A stretch of 45,839 nucleotides of DNA from Gammaproteobacteria bacterium (lineage in GTDB: Bacteria > Pseudomonadota > Gammaproteobacteria > Pseudomonadales > Azotimanducaceae): contig JAPOXO010000102.1 of NCBI GenBank assembly GCA_026707045.1, positions 1-45,839 of the forward strand. The letters are read 5' to 3'. The position numbers and the translations under genes are program-made. The notes beneath the pieces are model-generated. The model ran no database searches. It was given only the letters and a program-made list of their open reading frames with translations, and had not been told where the DNA came from. This document shows, one piece after another, positions 17,027 to 25,426 of the stretch (positions are counted from its first letter, which is position 1; every line of letters begins with the position of its first letter).

Positions 17027-18572
17027 TATGAAGTCAAAGTCAGGAGATTTTGTCATCAAGAACGCTCTCTTGAGCGTTTCGAACAAGCAAGGAATCCAAG
17101 CATTCGCTAAATCACTCACCAGGTACGGGTGTTTGTTGTATTCAACCGGCGGAACAGGACGTACATTGCACGATGCTGACATCCCGTATACGGAGCTGAG
17201 TGACTACACGGGATTTCCAGATTTGATGGACGGCCGAGTGAAGTCGCTACATCCACTTGTTCATGGTGGAATTCTTTCGCGTCGCAACATGGATGGTACC
17301 GTGACAAAACGCCATGGAATCACCGAATTTGATCTGGTGGTTGCGAATCTATATCCCTTTGCGGAAACCGTAAGACGTGCTGACTGCACATGGGAAGATG
17401 CCATAGAAAACATTGATGTTGGCGGACCAGCGATGATTCGAGCTGCTGCAAAGAACAATGATCATGTGCTTGTAGTCATTGATCCCGACGACTACACCGA
17501 GGTGTGCCTTCGCATTGAAGGTGCAAGGGTCGATAGAGATTATCGCCGGCGTATGGCGGCAAGGGCATTTCAATACACAGCTTTGTATGATTCGAACGTA
17601 GCAAACTTTCTCGCTAGCTCGAAGTCTTTTCCTGAAACACTTTTGCTGTTGTACAAACAGGAATCTCAGTTGAGATATGGAGAGAATCCGCACCAGAAGG
17701 CTGCAATGTACGTACGAGGATCCGATGCCGCCTCAGCAAGGCAGATTCAAGGCAAGCAACTCTCGTTCAACAACATCGCCGATTCTGATTCTGCAATTGA
17801 ATGCGTCTTGGCATTCGAGGCTCCCGCGTGCGCAATTGTCAAACACGGAAATCCGTGCGGAGTAGCGATAGGTTTGGATGCCACCGATGCGTATATACAA
17901 GCGTACTCAACCGACCCAACATCAGCCTACGGAGGTATTGTTGCTTTTAATGTTCCTCTGCAAGCCGATGCTCTCAGGCACGTGATCGAAAACCAGTTTG
18001 TTGAAGTAGTCATCGCTCCATCAGTAGATAGCGACGCAATCGAACTGGCACAGAGCAGAAAAAACCTCCGTCTGCTCGAAGTCACTGGTACAGACGCAGG
18101 TGACGGCGAATTGCAGTTCAAACAGGTCTTGGGTGGACTTCTGGTTCAGGAGAAGGATGCCAAAGATTTTAGTGCCGATGATTTGGAGTGCGTTACGCAT
18201 CGCAAACCCACTTCAGAGGAGCGTAGAGATTTGAGATTCGCATGGCAAGTGGCTCGATATGTCAAGTCCAACGCAATTGTTCTTGCGAAAGAACAACGTA
18301 CGATAGGAATAGGGGCGGGTCAGATGAGTCGTGTAGTCAGCGCAAGAATTGCTTCCATGCGGGCTCAGGAAGAGGGATTGGACAAAAATGGCTGCGTCAT
18401 GGCTTCAGATGCGTTTTTCCCCTTTCGAGACGGAGTTGACTCTGCCGCCAAAAATGGAGTTACCGCTGTCATCCAGCCTGGAGGCTCAATTCGAGATGGC
18501 GAGGTCATTGAAGCCGCAAATGACCACGGAATGGCAATGTTGTTTACCCACATGAGACATTTCCGGCATTAG
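17016..18572 (+). CDS. purH: bifunctional AICAR formyltransferase / IMP cyclohydrolase
   Basis: 518-residue enzyme catalysing the last two steps of de novo purine synthesis. The N-terminal MGS-like IMP cyclohydrolase domain begins [15 protein letters not shown] and contains [10 protein letters not shown] and DGRVKSLHP. The C-terminal AICAR transformylase domain contains [11 protein letters not shown], the catalytic KHGNPCG and QPGGSIRD near the end. The length is typical. ATG 17016 lies within the end of prmA, preceded by GGAAG at 7 nt; a second in-frame ATG is at 17028. purD follows after 11 bp, so prmA-purH-purD is clearly one operon. Confidence 0.96.
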   Translation: MTSDMKSKSGDFVIKNALLSVSNKQGIQAFAKSLTRYGCLLYSTGGTGRTLHDADIPYTELSDYTGFPDLMDGRVKSLHPLVHGGILSRRNMDGTVTKRHGITEFDLVVANLYPFAETVRRADCTWEDAIENIDVGGPAMIRAAAKNNDHVLVVIDPDDYTEVCLRIEGARVDRDYRRRMAARAFQYTALYDSNVANFLASSKSFPETLLLLYKQESQLRYGENPHQKAAMYVRGSDAASARQIQGKQLSFNNIADSDSAIECVLAFEAPACAIVKHGNPCGVAIGLDATDAYIQAYSTDPTSAYGGIVAFNVPLQADALRHVIENQFVEVVIAPSVDSDAIELAQSRKNLRLLEVTGTDAGDGELQFKQVLGGLLVQEKDAKDFSADDLECVTHRKPTSEERRDLRFAWQVARYVKSNAIVLAKEQRTIGIGAGQMSRVVSARIASMRAQEEGLDKNGCVMASDAFFPFRDGVDSAAKNGVTAVIQPGGSIRDGEVIEAANDHGMAMLFTHMRHFRH

Positions 18573-18583
18573 AGATTGATCAA

Positions 18584-19855
18584 ATGAAAGTACTTGTTGT
18601 TGGTTCTGGTGGAAGAGAACATGCGTTGGCTTGGTCCTTCGCCCGATCTCCGAGTGTCGAAGAAGTTCTAGTCGTCCCAGGTAATCCAGGCACATCGGAA
18701 GAAGATAAAGTACGCAATGTCGAACTCGACTCGAAGGACTTCTCTGCGTTCGCGGCGCTTGTCCGAAAGGAAGAGGTGGATCTCACTGTCGTAGGTCCGG
18801 AGCAGCCCATCGCCGATGGATTCCGAGATTATTTCGACGAACAGGGACTGAATTGTTTTGCACCAACCAAGGCTGCCGCACGACTCGAATCCTCGAAGTC
18901 CTTTGCAAAGAACTTCATGCTTAGAAACTCCATTCCTACAGCAGGCGCACTCATCACCGGAGATTTCGTTGAAGCGAGTGAATACATCGAAACCAAAGAG
19001 CCGCCGATAGTTGTCAAGGCGGATGGACTAGCGGCCGGAAAAGGCGTAACGGTCGCTCGAACGACCTCAGAAGCAGTGGCAGCTGCAAAGGCAATGCTTG
19101 TAGAGCAAAAATTTGGCGATGCAGGCAAGCTTGTTGTCATTGAAGACTTTCTTGAGGGAGAAGAAGCAAGCTTCATTGTCATCTCTGATGGTCGGACAGC
19201 ACTGCCTTTTGCTTCCTCGCAGGATCACAAGCCGGTGTTCGACGGGGATCAAGGGCCGAATACCGGAGGAATGGGAGCTTATTCGCCAGCACCCATAGTC
19301 TCTGAACAAGTGACCCAAAAGGCAATGAGTCAGATTGTTATGCCGACGATTCAAGGCATGTCAGCAGAAGGATCTCCACTACAAGGGTTCTTGTACGTTG
19401 GGCTCATGATTGTCGATGAAACTCCGTTCGTAGTGGAGTACAACTGTAGATTTGGTGATCCGGAGGCACAACCTGTGCTGATGAGACTGAATTCTGATTT
19501 GGCCCAACATTGCATGGCAGCGCTTGCCAATGGACTATCCGACCAAAGAATGGAGTTTGTGGAAGAGAGCGCTCTGGCCGTCGTCTTGTCATCCGGGGGA
19601 TACCCCGAAAAGTACGAAACAGGATTCAGCATAGATGGGCTGGAGAAAGGGATTGATGGAACAAAAATCTTCCACGCCGGAACCCAAAGAGAAGGAAACA
19701 GGATAGTTACCAATGGAGGCAGGGTACTTAGTGTGGTGGGGCTAGGGCGTGATGTTTCCCATGCCCGAGATGCTGCCTACTCCCGAGCACGGGAAGTCAA
19801 TTGGTCAGGAATGCATATGCGCCGCGACATCGGACACCGTGCGATAGGTCGGTGA
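18584..19855 (+). CDS. purD: phosphoribosylamine-glycine ligase (GARS)
   Basis: 423-residue ATP-grasp enzyme joining glycine to phosphoribosylamine in purine synthesis. Clear segments are the N-terminal KVLVVGSGGREHALAWS, VGPEQPIADG, KADGLAAGKGV (ATP-grasp lysine region), GPNTGGMGAYSPAP and YNCRFGDPE. The length is family-typical. It starts at ATG 18584, 11 bp after purH. The end of the protein has the usual hybrid-motif domain (KIFHAGT). No anomaly is seen. Confidence 0.96.
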   Translation: MKVLVVGSGGREHALAWSFARSPSVEEVLVVPGNPGTSEEDKVRNVELDSKDFSAFAALVRKEEVDLTVVGPEQPIADGFRDYFDEQGLNCFAPTKAAARLESSKSFAKNFMLRNSIPTAGALITGDFVEASEYIETKEPPIVVKADGLAAGKGVTVARTTSEAVAAAKAMLVEQKFGDAGKLVVIEDFLEGEEASFIVISDGRTALPFASSQDHKPVFDGDQGPNTGGMGAYSPAPIVSEQVTQKAMSQIVMPTIQGMSAEGSPLQGFLYVGLMIVDETPFVVEYNCRFGDPEAQPVLMRLNSDLAQHCMAALANGLSDQRMEFVEESALAVVLSSGGYPEKYETGFSIDGLEKGIDGTKIFHAGTQREGNRIVTNGGRVLSVVGLGRDVSHARDAAYSRAREVNWSGMHMRRDIGHRAIGR

Positions 19856-19894
19856 ACCTCGTTATTAACAGCGATTAGAAGAAAAGGTCTTTCA

Positions 19895-20527
19895 ATGACC
19901 ATCGGAAGTGAATCATTTTTTGATCGATTGATAGGTGTGTTCGATACCGGGCTTAGGACTTTGGCACGCGAACAACCCAAGGATTTAGAACCACCAGAAT
20001 CCGATGCCAATCTCACACCGGATGAAAAGAAAAAGTCTGCAGCGCTCATGCGTGTCAATCATGCTGGGGAAGTTTGTGCGCAGGGTCTCTACGAAGGACA
20101 AGCATTGGTTTCTCGAGTTGAATCCACTCGCGGCGATCTACTTCAAGCTGCCGAAGATGAAAAGAGGCACTTACATTGGTGCGAAGAGCGGCTGGGGCAA
20201 CTCGAGGATTCCACAAGTGTCTTGACACCCATCCTGTACGGGCTGTCAGTTTGTGTCGGCGCTGCTGCTGGACTGATTGGAGACAGAATAAGTCTTGGAT
20301 TTGTGGAAGCCACTGAAGATCAGGTGTGCAAGCACTTGGATGGACATTTGAACGAAATTTCATCGAAAGACACTCAAAGCCGTGAAATACTCGAGAAGAT
20401 TCGGGAAGATGAAATGCGACACGGATCAAACGCCCTCAATAAAGGTGGGATTGAGTTTCCAAGGCCTGTAAAGACAGGTATGACCCTTGTCTCGAAACTC
20501 ATGACGGAAACCACGCGTCACATATAG
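19895..20527 (+). CDS. coq7: 2-polyprenyl-3-methyl-6-methoxy-1,4-benzoquinone monooxygenase
   Basis: Di-iron hydroxylase of ubiquinone biosynthesis acting at the membrane, the Coq7-type alternative to flavin-dependent UbiF. Two ferritin-like half-sites are visible: E59 (NHAGEVCAQGLY) with EDEKRH (87-92), and E139 (GFVEATEDQV) with EDEMRH (171-176). The 210-residue length matches proteobacterial Coq7. The ATG at 19895 follows purD by about 39 bp and may be read through from the purine operon. It shows that the organism makes ubiquinone aerobically. Confidence 0.95.
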   Translation: MTIGSESFFDRLIGVFDTGLRTLAREQPKDLEPPESDANLTPDEKKKSAALMRVNHAGEVCAQGLYEGQALVSRVESTRGDLLQAAEDEKRHLHWCEERLGQLEDSTSVLTPILYGLSVCVGAAAGLIGDRISLGFVEATEDQVCKHLDGHLNEISSKDTQSREILEKIREDEMRHGSNALNKGGIEFPRPVKTGMTLVSKLMTETTRHI

Positions 20528-20562
20528 CGATCTGGTCTTTTGGGCGAACTCAACGGAGTCTT

Positions 20563-21318
20563 CTACATATACCCTTCAGCAGCGAGGTCTGTCCAGGGTT
20601 TCGTCTTCCCCAAACCGAACCCGCTAGTCAGACTCTCGGCGAACCAGTCTCGAAAATTGGGAAACTCATTCAATTCGTCGATCGAGTAAATGGCGTCAAG
20701 CAAAGGAGATGTGTCGTACTCAACATGTCGGTGATAAAACTCGCCATTTTCGAGAACGCCGTAACATGCCACTGGTTTGCCGCAGCGATTCTGACCCACA
20801 CTACCGGGATTTGCAAATAGTTGGGTACCAATTCGTTGTGCAAATTGCACATGCGAGTGACCAAACAGAACAATATCGGAATCGTCTTGGGCACCAAGAG
20901 CTTGAAAGTCCTCACAGGCGCTGGTGGGTAACACATGGCGAGGATGTCGTAGTAGATTTCCGTGGCACAAAAACAGGTCTCGACCTCCAATAGAGTAACT
21001 TCCGTCCGGTTCGAGGTTCTTAAGATATTCGAAGTCTTCAGAGGACAAGCTTTTCCGATCCCAGTCATTCAATGCTTTCCATGGAACGGGCCAATTGTCC
21101 GTTAAGGACGGGTCGAGTAGTTCCAGATCGTGATTGCCGCAAATGTGGATACCGGGAAGTGTCTTCAGAAGCCCAATAGTTGCTGATGGTTGTGGACCCG
21201 GTGATGCGGCATCCCCCAGGAACACAAGATCATCAAATAACGGTTCTTGTTCAAGAACCGCCTGAAGTGCTTCTCGATTGCCGTGCACGTCAGAAATAAC
21301 GAGGGTTTTGTTTGCCAC
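20563..21318 (-). CDS. metallophosphoesterase (YfcE/Mre11-like calcineurin fold)
   Basis: 251-residue predicted phosphodiesterase or phosphatase with an intact dimetal site: SDVHGN, FLGDAASPGP, GNHD and LFGHSHVQF, followed by NPGSVGQNR. This arrangement fits the PF12850-type family containing YfcE and related enzymes; the substrate is not predictable. The start is GTG at 21318. A 6-bp palindrome, GTGAGT-agg-ACTCAC at 21327-21341, lies just upstream. It converges with coq7 and is divergent from rpe. Confidence 0.88.
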   Translation of the reverse strand: MANKTLVISDVHGNREALQAVLEQEPLFDDLVFLGDAASPGPQPSATIGLLKTLPGIHICGNHDLELLDPSLTDNWPVPWKALNDWDRKSLSSEDFEYLKNLEPDGSYSIGGRDLFLCHGNLLRHPRHVLPTSACEDFQALGAQDDSDIVLFGHSHVQFAQRIGTQLFANPGSVGQNRCGKPVACYGVLENGEFYHRHVEYDTSPLLDAIYSIDELNEFPNFRDWFAESLTSGFGLGKTKPWTDLAAEGYM

Positions 21319-21326
21319 CTAACTTT

Positions 21327-21341
21327 GTGAGTAGGACTCAC
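21327..21341. repeat. short palindrome in the rpe/metallophosphoesterase divergent spacer
   Basis: A perfect 6-bp inverted repeat with a 3-nt spacer lies 8 nt upstream of the metallophosphoesterase start. It could be a regulator site or chance; arms this short are not compelling. Confidence 0.25.
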
Positions 21342-21448
21342 TCAATCTGTATACGGACAACTCAGAGGCGTGAACTACAATCTAGCTGTCGATCGAATCG
21401 AACCCCGAAGTCTTGTCGTACATCCTACTTGGAGACGGCGATGCATCC

Positions 21449-22117
21449 ATGAAACATCTCATTGCACCATCAATACTTGCAGCAGATTTTGCGCGACTCG
21501 GCGAGGAAGTACAAAGCGTTCTCGATGCGGGAGCGGATGTTATTCATTTCGATGTCATGGACAATCATTATGTGCCCAATCTCAGCTTCGGGCCCGTGGT
21601 TTTGGATTCTCTTAAACGCCGATTCAACGATACTCCCTTTGACGTTCATCTGATGGTCAAACCCGTGGAGTCCATGATTGACGCATTTTTAAATAGTGGC
21701 GCTTCCTACATATCGATACATCCTGAAGCAACCGAACATCCAGACGCAGCATTGAACCGAATTAGACGTGGAGGAGCGAAAGCTGGAATCGTCGTCAATC
21801 CCGGCACTCCACTAAGCGTTTTGGATTCACTTTGGGGAGCGTTTGACTTGATGCTGATTATGTCGGTGAATCCAGGATTCGGTGGGCAGAGGTTCATCAA
21901 GCGGAGTATTTCGAAAGTCTCCGAAGCTAGCAAAATGATTCAAGCACACGCCGTAGATGTGCTGTTGGAAATTGATGGAGGCGTTTCCGCCGAGAACATC
22001 GGATCGTTGAGCCGAGCGGGAGCGAACATATTTGTCGCCGGTTCGTCAATTTTCGGGGCGGACGACTACAGTCAAGCCATCCTAGAGATGCGTAACGCTA
22101 TAGAACCTCGTGTATAA
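21449..22117 (+). CDS. rpe: ribulose-phosphate 3-epimerase
   Basis: 222-residue TIM-barrel enzyme interconverting ribulose 5-phosphate and xylulose 5-phosphate in the pentose phosphate pathway. Signatures are APSILAADFARLG, HFDVMDNHYVPNLSFGP (metal and catalytic residues), FDVHLMV, MSVNPGFGGQ and EIDGGV. ATG 21449 is chosen because the protein then begins MKHLIAPS as in homologues; an in-frame TTG at 21413 adds non-conserved residues. GGAG lies rather far (14 nt) upstream. The end overlaps gph by 8 bp, as expected for a coupled pair. Confidence 0.96.
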   Translation: MKHLIAPSILAADFARLGEEVQSVLDAGADVIHFDVMDNHYVPNLSFGPVVLDSLKRRFNDTPFDVHLMVKPVESMIDAFLNSGASYISIHPEATEHPDAALNRIRRGGAKAGIVVNPGTPLSVLDSLWGAFDLMLIMSVNPGFGGQRFIKRSISKVSEASKMIQAHAVDVLLEIDGGVSAENIGSLSRAGANIFVAGSSIFGADDYSQAILEMRNAIEPRV

Positions 22118-22784
22118 GGCGTTCCTGTTTGACCTGGATGGAACGCTGGTTGACACAGCTCCAGACCTTCACTTAGCACTTAACTACACACTGAATCAAG
22201 TCGATCTCGGACCGGTCAGCTTAGCTCTCACAAGACATTGGGTGGGGCACGGTGCTCGCGTAATGATCGATCAAGCACTCAAAGATCTTGAAGCGGGGGA
22301 TGCGATTAAAGAACAAATCGACGTGCTACACACGCATTTCTTGACTTACTACAGTAGCAATATTGCAGTCAAGAGCATTCCGTTTGGTGATGCGGAGGAG
22401 TTGCTGGAGCGTCTGGCAGACCTTGCCATTCCGATGGGTGTTGTGACCAACAAGTTCTACCAACTCTCGTTCGAGCTACTTAAGGCACTTGACTTGTACA
22501 AGTACTTTGATGTACTCGTTGGAGGGGACACGCTTCAAGTGCAAAAGCCGGAGGCGGAGCCTGCTCTATATGCTTGTAATGAACTTGATGTGGATCCGAA
22601 TAGAGTGCTGTTTGTTGGAGATTCCAAAACAGACATCGCATGTGCCAAAGCGGCTGGGTGCGATGTGGCAATAATTCGGAATGGTTACAACCAAGGAGAA
22701 GATCCCTCTACCCTTGGTGCTAGTCTGGTCTTTGATTCATTCCTTGAATTACTTGATGAATCAGGATCCCAAAATCTCAGCTAA
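22110..22784 (+). CDS. gph: phosphoglycolate phosphatase
   Basis: 224-residue HAD-superfamily phosphatase removing phosphate from 2-phosphoglycolate. The nucleophile motif is FDLDGTLVDTAPDL (about 7-20), motif II VVTNK (about 108-112) and motif IV VGDSKTDIACAKAAG. The cap domain sits between motifs I and II. It starts at GTG 22110 inside the end of rpe. The rpe-gph order is classic in gammaproteobacteria; no trpE follows here. Confidence 0.92.
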   Translation: MYKAFLFDLDGTLVDTAPDLHLALNYTLNQVDLGPVSLALTRHWVGHGARVMIDQALKDLEAGDAIKEQIDVLHTHFLTYYSSNIAVKSIPFGDAEELLERLADLAIPMGVVTNKFYQLSFELLKALDLYKYFDVLVGGDTLQVQKPEAEPALYACNELDVDPNRVLFVGDSKTDIACAKAAGCDVAIIRNGYNQGEDPSTLGASLVFDSFLELLDESGSQNLS

Positions 22785-22839
22785 TAGCCTTCCAGATACA
22801 TTGCTTCCGTACCTGCGTCATTGAAGCAAGAATTCAGGC

Positions 22840-23646
22840 ATGTTCGTGCTAGCATTTTCACGATTGATTCGAGCAATTATTCATTTGAAATCCAAGTGTA
22901 ATTTCAAGAGATCGCCGGTACTTGCTCTAGCCTGCATCGGGAACTTGCTTGCCTATGTTTGCGTCGCAGACGTTGCGGTCGAACTGTCAGTTTTAGATCC
23001 CAATGACGGCGTCATGGAATCGGGTTCGAAACTTATGGCACTTCCACTCGGTTTGCATCCACTGGAATCCAGTATTGATTCTTCCTCTGGCGTGCTCGTC
23101 GGTGTGCACGGGTATAGCAGTCGAGGCTATGAATGGGTATATCCATTGCAAACGATCGACGACGATGAAACCACAACAATGTTTTTTCGCTGGGACTTCT
23201 CCGATTGCCCACATACTTCTGCAACCGTGCTGATCGAATCACTGAAGGAATTGCTTGAGAAACAAGAGGGTGTTGACAAAATCACGATTGTGGGACACAG
23301 CTTAGGAGGTGTGCTCGTTACAACAATGGTAAGTCAATGGAAGTTTAAGCTACGGGCGGATCTCCACGTCGTCGCTGCCCCTTTGGGAGGGGACAATGCT
23401 CGATTGAACGAATGTGGCGCCATCCTCCCCAAAAAAATCCCATCAACAATTCGATTGTTCCAGTGGAGAACTCAACACAAGCTCGACGGAGCGTATAAGG
23501 ACCTAAGAGTCGATCCCCAGGTGGTCTCGCTAGACGGTAGCCTTGCAATTACACTACCAGAAACCTATAGAGAAAGGCGTTTAGGACACAATTGGTCCGT
23601 GAGTTACGTTGCCGATCGCATAGCAAATACTCGTGAAGAAAACTGA
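22840..23646 (+). CDS. exported alpha/beta-hydrolase (lipase/esterase-like)
   Basis: 268 residues. A hydrophobic segment at about 25-44 looks like a signal peptide or anchor after a basic N-terminus. The catalytic fold is shown by GVLVGVHGYSSRG (oxyanion region, 84-96) and the nucleophile elbow VGHSLGG with S154. The later acidic residue is not certain; the histidine is probably in RLGHNWS near the C-terminus. No lid domain is evident. It lies 55 bp after gph and 11 bp before the glycosyltransferase frames, so all may be cotranscribed. The substrate is unknown. Confidence 0.8.
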   Translation: MFVLAFSRLIRAIIHLKSKCNFKRSPVLALACIGNLLAYVCVADVAVELSVLDPNDGVMESGSKLMALPLGLHPLESSIDSSSGVLVGVHGYSSRGYEWVYPLQTIDDDETTTMFFRWDFSDCPHTSATVLIESLKELLEKQEGVDKITIVGHSLGGVLVTTMVSQWKFKLRADLHVVAAPLGGDNARLNECGAILPKKIPSTIRLFQWRTQHKLDGAYKDLRVDPQVVSLDGSLAITLPETYRERRLGHNWSVSYVADRIANTREEN

Positions 23647-23657
23647 TCTGTTAGCGG

Positions 23658-24152
23658 ATGGCGAATATGCAACCAGCTCCTCTCTCGGCACTAAGTCCAG
23701 TACGGTCAAGCCTCGATATATGCTTAGTCGTATCAGGTCCAAATGAGGGAGGCGGCATCGAACGCCACGTTCGTGACCTTGCAGACGGTTTAGCGAGAAA
23801 CCACTCAGTTCATGTGCTGGCACACAGATCCCTTCGATCACTGTTCGATTCGAGTGTGCAGTTTCACCCAATAGAATTCACACGATGGCGTTTTGACATC
23901 AGGTTCTTGATTCAATGTGCAAGACAGATTCGCAGAATTCAGCCGAGCGTGGTGCATGCACATGGACGTAAGGCAGCTCGAGTTGTAAGCATTCTGAGAA
24001 ACTTCTTGGCTTCGCCGTGCATTTTGACGGTGCACAATCTCAAATCAGATAGTCAACTCTACAAGAAGTTTGACTGTGTTATCGCTGTAAGCAAGCTTGT
24101 TGCACAAGGAATCGAACATCCAAAATTGTTCACGATACACAACGGTTGCTAA
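23658..24152 (+). CDS. GT4-type glycosyltransferase, N-terminal (acceptor) domain, split
   Basis: 164-residue first half of a GT-B fold glycosyltransferase: CLVVSGPNEGGGIERHVRDL (start of the first Rossmann domain), VVHAHGRKAARVV, FDCVIAVSKLVAQG and a final IHNGC. In intact GT4 enzymes the HNG motif leads through a linker into the donor-binding domain. Here TAA at 24150-24152 ends the frame and the expected VGRL... domain continues in another frame from ATG 24152 (TAATG overlap). Alone it would lack the sugar-nucleotide site, so activity would need both pieces. Confidence 0.75.
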   Translation: MANMQPAPLSALSPVRSSLDICLVVSGPNEGGGIERHVRDLADGLARNHSVHVLAHRSLRSLFDSSVQFHPIEFTRWRFDIRFLIQCARQIRRIQPSVVHAHGRKAARVVSILRNFLASPCILTVHNLKSDSQLYKKFDCVIAVSKLVAQGIEHPKLFTIHNGC

Positions 24153-24691
24153 TGACACCGAATCTCAGTGCTATTGCCGTCGGCAGGCTAGTCCCAATCA
24201 AGAATTTCGATGTTGTGCTTGACGCGTGGACAGAGATTCCAATCCCACTAAAAATAGTTGGATATGGACCTAGTTACAACGACCTTGCCGACCATTCTGA
24301 ACGACTTGGGCTTCTCAACAGAGTGGAATTTCTTGGGGAACGAACCGATGTAGCTGATCTCATGGCACAGTCGGATTTGCTGGTTGCGGCTTCTGAGAAA
24401 GAAGGTTTTTCTTACGCTGTGCTTGAAGCACTCCGTTCGGAGCTTGTTGTTGTATCAACCAATACGGGAATTGCAGCGGAATTGATTCCTAGCAAGTACC
24501 TGATTGATGAAGCTAATTCGAATCTTCTTTCTGGAGCCGTACTTGAGACGATTACATCGTGGGACCTTGCCAAGAAAGAGTTTGAGGAAGTCTGGCATAG
24601 AGCCTGTCAATTTACAAAAAGCCGCATGGTAAGTTTGACCGAGGGTGTGTACTTGCATTCACTCGGTCTCCCTCCGCGCAAGTCGAACTAA
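24152..24691 (+). CDS. GT4-type glycosyltransferase, C-terminal (donor) domain, split
   Basis: 179 residues from ATG 24152, with TTG 24146 as an alternative. It begins almost at once with AIAVGRLVPIKNFDVVLDAW, the opening of the GT4 donor domain, followed by VEFLGERTDVADLMAQSDLL and the E-x7-E region EKEGFSYAVLEAL. The frame is -1 relative to the upstream half. There is no Shine-Dalgarno sequence before ATG 24152, so expression would depend on termination-reinitiation at TAATG or on frameshifting. The linker between the halves is shorter than usual. It could be a natural split, a pseudogene or a single-base sequence error. Confidence 0.7.
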   Translation: MTPNLSAIAVGRLVPIKNFDVVLDAWTEIPIPLKIVGYGPSYNDLADHSERLGLLNRVEFLGERTDVADLMAQSDLLVAASEKEGFSYAVLEALRSELVVVSTNTGIAAELIPSKYLIDEANSNLLSGAVLETITSWDLAKKEFEEVWHRACQFTKSRMVSLTEGVYLHSLGLPPRKSN

Positions 24692-24707
24692 ATCAAGACA
24701 AATTGCC

Positions 24708-25184
24708 TCAGTTTCGCTCGTAGGTTCCTACCAGCCGGTTCATACCAATAACTGAAGGTTCGATAGCCTTGAACAGTTCAAGCATTGTCAATCCTTCTGG
24801 AAGATCTATTTCTTCATTTAGCGCGAAGACCCAAAAGTAGTATTGATGAACTCCGTGTCCTGGAGGAGGCATGGGACCTCCGTAACCAAGATTGCCGAAA
24901 TCGTTGCGCCCTTGGGTATAGTCGGAAGAGTTTTCGGGAAGATCTCGTGCTGATCCCGGAATTCCATACAGTACCCAATGGACATAGCCGTATGCTTCGG
25001 GTGTGAGCAGAGGAGCATCTGGATCGTGGCAAACAATGGCAAAGGACTTTGTGCCCTCGGGAACTTCGTTCCAATTGAGACTTGGCGAAGTGTCGGGTCC
25101 CTCACCAGAGTGTTCTTTTGGTATTTGCGAACCACTGACAAAAGCTGAGCTTGTCAATGACATTGACGTAAGTGCAAACCCCAT
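24708..25184 (-). CDS. PEBP family (YbhB/YbcL-like) protein
   Basis: 158-residue phosphatidylethanolamine-binding-protein-family protein. Signatures are DTSPSLNWNEVPEGTKSFAI, the ligand-site segment DPDAPLLTPEAYGYVHWVLY and GYGGPMPPPGHGVHQYYF. No strong signal peptide is visible, although the first 20 residues are mildly hydrophobic. The biological role of bacterial members is poorly defined. ATG 25184 is well supported by AAAGGAG upstream. It is divergent from the OsmC-VOC fusion over a 242-bp spacer. Confidence 0.93.
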   Translation of the reverse strand: MGFALTSMSLTSSAFVSGSQIPKEHSGEGPDTSPSLNWNEVPEGTKSFAIVCHDPDAPLLTPEAYGYVHWVLYGIPGSARDLPENSSDYTQGRNDFGNLGYGGPMPPPGHGVHQYYFWVFALNEEIDLPEGLTMLELFKAIEPSVIGMNRLVGTYERN

Positions 25185-25314
25185 ATTTGGTCTCCTTTAA
25201 TTTGAGATCGTTACTGATTATTAAATAGTGCACGTCATGCTCGACTTCTTTAGAGGATGTCGATATCTCGTGGCCCCTCTTAAAAGCCTAGTCAACAGTG
25301 CATGCGTAAATTCT

Positions 25315-25344
25315 ATTGACGATGTCGGTGGTTTTAGCGTCAAT
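25315..25344. promoter_or_regulatory. 7-bp dyad in PEBP / OsmC-VOC divergent spacer
   Basis: ATTGACG and CGTCAAT are perfect inverted arms separated by 16 nt, located 83-112 bp upstream of the OsmC-VOC start. The spacing of about two helical turns between arm centres is typical for a dimeric regulator. No clear -35/-10 pair could be placed nearby, so this is only a candidate operator. Confidence 0.35.
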
Positions 25345-25426
25345 TTGCAGTAACGAATGACTAGCCCCGACTCTAAATTGTGACAATACAATCGAGTTCT
25401 CGAAAAGACCGAAGAGCTGCGATGTC

